Made by a program: the position numbers and the translations under genes. A stretch of DNA of 64,000 nt from JAJYRX01 sp041655275. GTDB lineage: Bacteria > Pseudomonadota > Gammaproteobacteria > Burkholderiales > Burkholderiaceae_B. Positions 58,563 through 64,000 of this stretch are shown here, piece after piece. The notes below the pieces were generated by a model. It was given only the letters and a program-made list of their open reading frames with translations, was not told the origin of the DNA and did not search any database. The DNA lies in the NCBI GenBank assembly GCA_041655275.1, contig JBBAFU010000008.1:89247-153246 (forward strand). Reading direction: 5' to 3'. Positions within the stretch are counted from its first letter, which is position 1, and the number at the start of each line of letters is the position of its first letter.

Positions 58563-59399
58563 ATGCTGGGTCGAATCGCCGTTCACCTCAATGATGACAA
58601 AGCCTGCGACCGTCGCATCGACGCCGCACTCATGCTGGCCAAAGAACACAAGGCTCAGGTCATGGGCGTCTATCCGCTGGGCGACGCCATGCGTCAAAGC
58701 TTCTACCAGAACATCATCCCGCAGGATATCCAGGAATCCGTGAGCAGCCGCCATGACCGGGATCGTGAAGCCATCTGCAAGCGCTTTCTCGAAAAAGCGA
58801 AAGCGGCCGGCGTCGAGGCGCAATGGCGGGCGCCGGCCGGCGATATCGAAGAGGTTCTGGCCTTGCACGCCCGTTACAACGACCTGATGGTGCTCAGCAA
58901 GTCCGACCACATCGACCCGGTCACGTCCATCATTCCCCATCTGCCCGAATCCGTCGTCATGGCTGCGGGCCGCCCGGTGCTCATGATTCCCAACGTGGGC
59001 CGCATTGAGACCATTGGACACAACATCCTGTATTGCTGGGATCAGAAACGGGAGGCGGCGCGCGCCTTCACCGACGCCGCGCCTTTCCTGGGCAGCTGCA
59101 AGGCGCTGTCCGTACTCGAAGTGGATCGCAACGACGACATGCTCGGCAATGCCGACATCCGCGACGACGATCTGTCGCAATACTGCACCAGCCGGGGCTA
59201 TCCCAAGCCGCGCCTGCTGTATCGCAAGAGCGAAGATATCGGCGTGGGCAACATCATTCTCAACACGGCCACCGATACCGGCTGCGACCTGATCGTCATG
59301 GGCGCCTATGGTCATAGCCGCATGCGTCAATGGGTCATGGGGGGCGCCTCGCGCACCCTGCTCTCAACGATGACCGTGCCCGTGCTGCTCTCGCACTGA
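58563..59399 (+). CDS. double-domain universal stress protein, copy 1
   Basis: A 278-residue protein with two UspA domains (about 1-145 and 150-278). The second has the ATP-binding pattern G-x2-G-x9-G (G-A-Y-G then the Gly-Gly-Ala-Ser stretch), so it is of the nucleotide-binding type. The first domain lacks a clear match and may be structural. AGGAG lies before the ATG. The second copy follows after 36 bases with no terminator between, so the two are probably co-transcribed. Proteins of this group often support survival under low oxygen or energy stress; the exact role here is unknown. Confidence 0.9.
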   Translation: MLGRIAVHLNDDKACDRRIDAALMLAKEHKAQVMGVYPLGDAMRQSFYQNIIPQDIQESVSSRHDRDREAICKRFLEKAKAAGVEAQWRAPAGDIEEVLALHARYNDLMVLSKSDHIDPVTSIIPHLPESVVMAAGRPVLMIPNVGRIETIGHNILYCWDQKREAARAFTDAAPFLGSCKALSVLEVDRNDDMLGNADIRDDDLSQYCTSRGYPKPRLLYRKSEDIGVGNIILNTATDTGCDLIVMGAYGHSRMRQWVMGGASRTLLSTMTVPVLLSH

Positions 59400-59435
59400 A
59401 CAAAATCCATCCCTCAACCACAAGGAGCATATGCC

Positions 59436-60272
59436 ATGCTGGGTCGAATCGCCATTCATCTGAGCAGTGATAAAAGCTGCGAGCGCCGCATCGACGTCGG
59501 CCTCCGGCTCGCCCGGGAGCATGGGGCCGAGGTCATCGGCATCTATCCGACCGACGATCTGGTTGGACACTTCTACGACGAAAGCTTCATCCCGCATGAT
59601 GCGCGCGAAGCCCTGCACCTGCGCCAGCAGGATCAGCGCACGGCCAGCTGCGAGCGCTTCATGGAAAAGGCAAAGGCCGCCGGTGTCAAGGCGCAGTGGC
59701 GCCTGCCCAGAGGTGATGCCGAAGAAGCCCTGTGCCTGCACGCCCGCTACTGCGACCTGATCATCATGAGCAAGGCCGACGCGATAGACAACCCCTCCGG
59801 CATCATTCCGAACCGGGCGGAAACGGTGATCATGGCCTCGGGTCGTCCGGTACTGATGGTTCCCGCCATCGGCACCATGGATACCCTGGGGCAGCGCATC
59901 CTGTACTGCTGGGATCAGAAGCGCGAAGCGGCCCGCGCCTTCAGCGATGCCACCCCCCTGCTGAAGAAGTGCAAGGAGCTGGTCGTGCTCGAGATCGACC
60001 GCGATGACGCCGGCCTGGCCGAGCGCGATATCCGCGAAAACGATTTCGTCGATTACTGCACTACGCTGGGCTATCCGAAACCCACACGTCTGGTCCGCAG
60101 CAGCACCGATATTGGAGTGGGCAACGTGATTCTCAATACGGCTACCGATACCGGCAGCGACCTGATCGTCATGGGCACCTATGGCCACAGCCGCATGCGC
60201 CAGTGGGTCATGGGCGGTGCCTCGCGCACTCTGCTGTCGACCATGACCGTGCCCCTGCTCATGTCGCACTGA
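59436..60272 (+). CDS. double-domain universal stress protein, copy 2
   Basis: A 278-residue paralogue of the gene just upstream, identical in length with no gaps needed. 47 of the last 52 residues are the same, while the first domain has drifted more. The ATP-binding G-x2-G-x9-G pattern is kept. AAGGAG lies upstream of the ATG. This is a tandem gene duplication with conservation focused on the nucleotide-binding half. Confidence 0.9.
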   Translation: MLGRIAIHLSSDKSCERRIDVGLRLAREHGAEVIGIYPTDDLVGHFYDESFIPHDAREALHLRQQDQRTASCERFMEKAKAAGVKAQWRLPRGDAEEALCLHARYCDLIIMSKADAIDNPSGIIPNRAETVIMASGRPVLMVPAIGTMDTLGQRILYCWDQKREAARAFSDATPLLKKCKELVVLEIDRDDAGLAERDIRENDFVDYCTTLGYPKPTRLVRSSTDIGVGNVILNTATDTGSDLIVMGTYGHSRMRQWVMGGASRTLLSTMTVPLLMSH

Positions 60273-60281
60273 AACAAGAAA

Positions 60282-60305
60282 GCCCGGACACTTCTGCCCG
60301 GGCTC
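60282..60305. terminator. bidirectional terminator between usp2 and the substrate-binding protein gene
   Basis: AGCCCGG and CCGGGCT with a 10-base loop, between convergent genes. The minus-strand side is followed by TTCTTGTTTC. Confidence 0.65.
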
Positions 60306-60363
60306 ATCCACTCACGGTGGCAGCGTGCGCTGCACCCCGCCACCGCATTACTGCATTACCGCA

Positions 60364-61881
60364 TCAGCTCGCCGGCTTGACGCCACGCAGGCGCACCATG
60401 CCATCCGGATAGGCTGTGAAGCCTTCCACCTTCTTGCTGATGGCCCAGGGCCAGGGTTGAAAATACAGATACACGCTGGGCAACTCGTCCTGCAGGATTT
60501 CCTGCGCCTTGGCATAGATCGCCTTGCGCTTGTCCACATCGGCCACGGTACGTGCCTCGTTCAGCAGGCGATCGACTTCGGCGTTGCAGTAATGGCCGTC
60601 GTTGAGCGCGCCCTTGCAGCTCATGAAGAGATGGACGTTGCCATCGGGATCAACCCGACCCGACCAGCCGCGGATATCCACCTGGAAGTTGCCCGCTCGC
60701 TCTTCGCTGAGCATGGCGGCATATTCAGTGGGCCGCAGGTTGAGGTGAATGCCTGCCTGGCCGGCCATGGCCTGCAGCATTTCCGCCACCGATGAGGTGA
60801 TGGTGTTGTTGCCAAATGCCAGGTTCGCCCTGACTTCGCTCACGCCTGCTTCCTTGAGCAAGGCTTTGGCCTTGTCGATATCGGGCGTTGTAGGCGGATA
60901 GGCGGGGTTGTGATAGGGACTGGCCGGCGGGAAGGCCTGCTGTGCAGGCTCGTAGATGCCGTTGCCCACGACCTGGTTGATGGCTTCGCGGTCGATGGTG
61001 TACTGCAATGCCTGGCGCAGCCGCTTGTCGGCAAACGGATTGTCCTTGGCACCTTCGCCGTTGTTGACGTTGAAGATGAGCTGCTGGAAGCCCAGGCCGG
61101 TAACCGGCATGAAGACCAGGCGATCATCATTCCTGACTTCCTGGATGTCCGACGGATTGAGCCGCTCGAGGATGTCGATGCCGCCCGAGCGCAGGTTCTG
61201 CAGGCGCACAGTGGTGTCGGGAATGGGCAGGAAGACGAGCTTCTCGTAATGGAAGTTTGCGGCGTCATAATAGCCATCGAACTTCTCGAGCTCGATGCGA
61301 TCGTTCTGGACGCGTTTCACGAAACGGTAGGGTCCGGAACACACGGGCTCGCGACCGGCTTTCGCCGAGCCTTCCTCGGTTTCAAAGCTCCTGGGCGAAA
61401 GCATCATGCCCGCACGGTCGGACAGCTGGGCCAGCAAGGTGGCATCCGGCTGCTTCACATGGATGAGCAGGGTGGTGTCGTCAGGCGCCTCTACCGTGTC
61501 GACCGAGCCCAGCTCGCTGCGTCGCTGGCTGCCTTCGAGCGTCATGCCGCGCTCGATGTTTGCCTTGGCTGCAGCAGCGTTGAACGGCGTGCCGTCATGG
61601 AAGACCACGTCGTCACGCAGCTGGAAAGTCAGCACCTTGCCGTCCTCGCTCCATGACCATTCCCGCGCCAGCGCCGGCACGAACTCGAGCTGCTCGTTCA
61701 CATCCACCAGCTTGTCGCACAGCGATGTGAACACGATACGCGAGACATAGGTCCGGGCGCGCGCGGGGTCCAGCGTATCGGGATCATCCTGCAGGGCGAT
61801 GCGCAAGGTCTGCGCCTGCACACCGCCCGCCACTGCCAGCCCCAGCACCATGCCGGCCGACAGCAATCGTCTCTTGAACAT
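60364..61881 (-). CDS. ABC transporter periplasmic substrate-binding protein (peptide/opine/nickel family 5)
   Basis: A 505-residue SBP_bac_5 protein. The signal peptide ends G-V-Q-A near residue 23, followed by Q-T-L-R-I-A-L-Q-D-D-P-D-T-L-D-P-A. Further family blocks are D-V-V-F-H-D-G-T-P-F-N-A and D-K-R-L-R-Q-A-L-Q-Y-T-I-D-R. Likely ligands are short peptides or glutathione-type compounds. The upstream gamma-glutamyltransferase gene (58 bases away) supports gamma-glutamyl peptides, but this is inference. No permease or ATPase gene follows, so the partners lie elsewhere. GAAGGAG is just before the chosen ATG. Confidence 0.92.
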   Translation of the reverse strand: MFKRRLLSAGMVLGLAVAGGVQAQTLRIALQDDPDTLDPARARTYVSRIVFTSLCDKLVDVNEQLEFVPALAREWSWSEDGKVLTFQLRDDVVFHDGTPFNAAAAKANIERGMTLEGSQRRSELGSVDTVEAPDDTTLLIHVKQPDATLLAQLSDRAGMMLSPRSFETEEGSAKAGREPVCSGPYRFVKRVQNDRIELEKFDGYYDAANFHYEKLVFLPIPDTTVRLQNLRSGGIDILERLNPSDIQEVRNDDRLVFMPVTGLGFQQLIFNVNNGEGAKDNPFADKRLRQALQYTIDREAINQVVGNGIYEPAQQAFPPASPYHNPAYPPTTPDIDKAKALLKEAGVSEVRANLAFGNNTITSSVAEMLQAMAGQAGIHLNLRPTEYAAMLSEERAGNFQVDIRGWSGRVDPDGNVHLFMSCKGALNDGHYCNAEVDRLLNEARTVADVDKRKAIYAKAQEILQDELPSVYLYFQPWPWAISKKVEGFTAYPDGMVRLRGVKPAS

Positions 61882-61939
61882 CTTTGTCTCCTTCGGTGGG
61901 TATGGCGCAGGCCGGCCACACCGGTCTGCCTGCGCGGAA

Positions 61940-63565
61940 TCAGAAGCCGACGGCCTGGCCGTCACGCCGGCTGTCGCTTGCAGCGACATAGCCATGCCCG
62001 GAATCTTCCGACAGACGCCAGATGAACTGGCCGGCTCCAAAATCCATATACGGGTCGTTTTCGGCGTGGAAGACGTGGCCCAGGGCACGCAGGCCCTCGA
62101 CTGTCTCCCGATTCATGCCTTTTTCGATATCCAGCGTGAAATCGCGGTTCACCTTCCAGCGCGGCGCGCAGCAGGCGGCCTGGGGCTGCTGCTGATAGTC
62201 GACCATACGGATCAGGGTCTGCAGATGGCCCTGGGGCTGGATGTCACCCCCCATGACGCCAAAGCTCATGACCGGGCGCCCGCCACGCGTGAGAAAGCCC
62301 GGGATGATGGTGTGGAAAGGACGCTTGTGCCCGGCCACCACATTGGGCGATGCCGGGTCCATGGAAAACCCGCGACCCCGGTTCTGCAGGGCGATACCGG
62401 TATCCGGCACAACGACGCCCGAACCGAAGCCCATGTAGTTCGACTGGATGAAGGACACCATCATGCCGCTTTCATCGGCCGCCGTCAGATAGATGGTGCC
62501 CCCGCTGTGCGGCCTTCCCGCCTCGAACCGGCCGGCGCGATCAGGCTGGATCAGGCGTGCCCGCTCGCGCAGATAGGCATCGTCCAGCATCTGCTCGGGC
62601 GTCACATCCATGCTGCGCGGATCTGCCACATAACGATAGAGGTCGGCAAAAGCAAGCTTCATGGCCTCGATCTGCAAATGCTGCGACTGCGTGGAATCCA
62701 CCGGCATGGAAGGCAGATCGAAATGTTCAAGCATGCCCAGCGCCATCAGGGCGGCGATGCCCTGGCCATTGGGGGGCAGCTCGTGCAGCGTGTAGCCATG
62801 ATAGTCACAGCCTATGGGTTTGACCCAGTCCGGCTGGTAGGCGCGCAGGTCATCCATGGTCATGGCGCCGCCCGTCTCGCGCGCAAAGGCCACGATGCGC
62901 TCGGCGAGTTCGCCCTCGTAGAAATCGCGGCCCTTGCTCTGCGCAATGCGGCGCAGCGTATCTGCCACGCCTTCCAGACGGAATTGCTCGCTGATATGCG
63001 GCGCCCTTCCGTGCGGCATGAAGGCCTGGGCAAAACCGGGCTGGCTGTGCAGCTCTTCCGCCGCCTTGCCCCATTTGTAGGCCACCATGGGCGGTACGGC
63101 ATAGCCGCGCTCGGCAACCTCGATGGCCGGTTCGAACAGATCCCCGAACGGCAGTTTGCCGAATTTTTCGTGCAGCGCGGCCCAGCCCGCCACCACGCCC
63201 GGTACGGTCACGGTGTCCCAGCCGCGCATCGGCTGCTGTGCAATACCCTTGCCATCCTCACCGTACTTCTTCCGAAAATACTCCGGATTCCAGGCCGCCG
63301 GCGCAAACCCCGAGGCATTCAGGCCGTGCAGTTCCTTGCCGTCCCACAGAATGGCAAAGCAGTCGCCACCCAGACCGCAGGAAACGGGCTCGACCTGCAC
63401 AATGGTGGCCGCCGCCGCAATCGTGGCATCCACGGCGTTGCCGCCTTTCAGAAGAATGCGCAAGCCGGCCTGGGCGGCCAGCGGGTGCGACGTGGATACG
63501 ATATTGCGGGCGAAAACAGGGGTACGGGCGCTCGGATAGGGATTGGCCCAATTGAAATCTTGCAT
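61940..63565 (-). CDS. gamma-glutamyltransferase family protein
   Basis: An Ntn-hydrolase (541 aa) made as one chain that cleaves itself before a catalytic Thr. Here that is T357 in H-S-G-G-T-I-Y-L, giving a 356-residue large and 185-residue small subunit. S-T-S-H-P-L-A-A-Q-A-G and K-G-G-N-A-V-D-A are typical near the N-terminus, with G-F-G-S-G-V-V and P-F-H-T-I-I-P-G later. No signal peptide is visible, unlike periplasmic E. coli GGT, so a cytoplasmic role or a cephalosporin-acylase-like activity is possible. The gene lies 51 bases after the tctA-like gene and 58 before the substrate-binding protein gene. Confidence 0.9.
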   Translation of the reverse strand: MQDFNWANPYPSARTPVFARNIVSTSHPLAAQAGLRILLKGGNAVDATIAAAATIVQVEPVSCGLGGDCFAILWDGKELHGLNASGFAPAAWNPEYFRKKYGEDGKGIAQQPMRGWDTVTVPGVVAGWAALHEKFGKLPFGDLFEPAIEVAERGYAVPPMVAYKWGKAAEELHSQPGFAQAFMPHGRAPHISEQFRLEGVADTLRRIAQSKGRDFYEGELAERIVAFARETGGAMTMDDLRAYQPDWVKPIGCDYHGYTLHELPPNGQGIAALMALGMLEHFDLPSMPVDSTQSQHLQIEAMKLAFADLYRYVADPRSMDVTPEQMLDDAYLRERARLIQPDRAGRFEAGRPHSGGTIYLTAADESGMMVSFIQSNYMGFGSGVVVPDTGIALQNRGRGFSMDPASPNVVAGHKRPFHTIIPGFLTRGGRPVMSFGVMGGDIQPQGHLQTLIRMVDYQQQPQAACCAPRWKVNRDFTLDIEKGMNRETVEGLRALGHVFHAENDPYMDFGAGQFIWRLSEDSGHGYVAASDSRRDGQAVGF

Positions 63566-63616
63566 GAGAGAACCTGCGTGAAGAAAAACCGGAAGTACTG
63601 CCCTGTATGGTAGCAC

Positions 63617-64000
63617 TCAGCTTGATGGGTCGGTGTCCTCGATGATGCGCGGCGGCCCGCCCTTCAGGCGCTTGTAGGCCACGCCAGCCACCATCAGGAT
63701 GGCAATCGTCATGCACACCCCGCTGATGGGACGCGTGAAGAACACGCTCATGTCGCCGCGCGAGAGCAGCAGCGCGCGCCGGAAGTTCTCCTCCACCATG
63801 GGCCCCAGCACAAACCCCAGCAGCAGCGGCGCCGGCTCGAAGCCCAGCCGCGAGGCCAGATAGCCGAAGATCCCCACCAGCAGCACAATCCACACGTCAA
63901 ACAGGTTGTTGTTCGCGCTGTACACACCGATGCAGATGAAGAACAGCACCGCCGGATAGATCAGCCGGTACGGAATCGTCAGCATGCGCACCCACATGCC
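63617..64000 (-). CDS. tripartite tricarboxylate transporter large permease (TctA), C-terminal part only
   Basis: The visible 127 or so residues are the C-terminus of a TctA-family permease, the 12-helix subunit of three-part transporters for carboxylates. Helices V-L-F-F-I-C-I-G-V-Y-S and W-I-V-L-L-V-G-I-F-G-Y-L-A-S-R precede the family signature G-F-E-P-A-P-L-L-L-G-F-V-L-G-P-M-V-E-E-N-F-R-R. Then come L-L-L-S-R-G-D and F-F-T-R-P-I-S. The rest lies beyond the window. The substrate is unknown. Confidence 0.93.
   Translation of the reverse strand, partial: GMWVRMLTIPYRLIYPAVLFFICIGVYSANNNLFDVWIVLLVGIFGYLASRLGFEPAPLLLGFVLGPMVEENFRRALLLSRGDMSVFFTRPISGVCMTIAILMVAGVAYKRLKGGPPRIIEDTDPSS

Noticed and set aside
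61799..63613. Open frame of about 600 codons on the plus strand
   Set aside because: It is antisense to the gamma-glutamyltransferase gene, which has all catalytic motifs.
1..64000. tRNA or rRNA genes, CRISPR arrays, insertion sequences, phage attachment sites
   Set aside because: I checked the intergenic gaps by eye. None shows a cloverleaf, repeat-spacer array, transposase or terminal inverted repeats.

Overview
This window is GC-rich DNA from a betaproteobacterium, most likely of the order Burkholderiales and family Alcaligenaceae. The evidence is the gene order gyrA-serC-pheA-hisC-tyrA-aroA-cmk-rpsA-ihfB-lapA-lapB-hldA-hldD, with a short barrel-less ompA, ubiG and gph on the far side of gyrA. 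That arrangement is the one I know from Bordetella and its relatives. The taxonomic call is inference; no rRNA is present. I found no tRNA, CRISPR array or insertion sequence.

Region 1 (1-12.8 kb) is housekeeping. It holds uvrC (cut by the window edge), nagZ, acpS and orn on the minus strand, an M48 membrane protease and rsgA on the plus strand, then a Nudix CoA pyrophosphatase and rplS. An etfB-etfA-acyl-CoA dehydrogenase operon and a divergent histone-deacetylase-like / mltB pair follow.

Region 2 (12.8-34.6 kb) starts with an AceE-type E1 dehydrogenase divergent from an Lrp-family regulator, a layout like the mde (methionine/2-oxobutyrate) locus, then cysM and comEA. Next come the heptose genes, the LPS-assembly regulators lapAB, ihfB, rpsA and a tightly overlapping aromatic amino acid / serine gene string running from gyrA. 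The AroA enzyme has Thr where EPSP synthases normally have Pro in the GNAGTA-x-R-P-L loop. ompA-ubiG-gph are divergent from gyrA.

Region 3 (34.6-49.8 kb) is an all-minus-strand anaerobic respiration block. It contains a fused NarK1-NarK2 transporter with narGHJI and a parvulin-type prolyl isomerase, and a sulfide module (SqrR/BigR-type two-cysteine repressor, Tat-targeted type II sulfide:quinone oxidoreductase, small DUF5368-like membrane protein). The oxygen-independent ubiquinone genes ubiU-ubiV-ubiT follow, with an FNR-type site and a well-placed -10 upstream. Together these supply an electron donor (sulfide), a quinone made without oxygen, and an acceptor (nitrate).

Region 4 (49.8-60.3 kb) looks accessory. 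Two proteins that share a roughly 42-residue 'Y-L-x-x-N-P-D-V' repeat flank a phosphonoacetate degradation pair (phnA-phnY) and a small conserved hypothetical gene. The larger (1349 aa) also has an acidic Glu-Pro linker, Ig-like domains and a right-handed beta-helix. Two tandem double-domain universal stress proteins follow.

Region 5 (60.3-64 kb) is a tctA-type permease (cut by the edge), a gamma-glutamyltransferase family protein and a peptide-type ABC substrate-binding protein, apparently co-transcribed.
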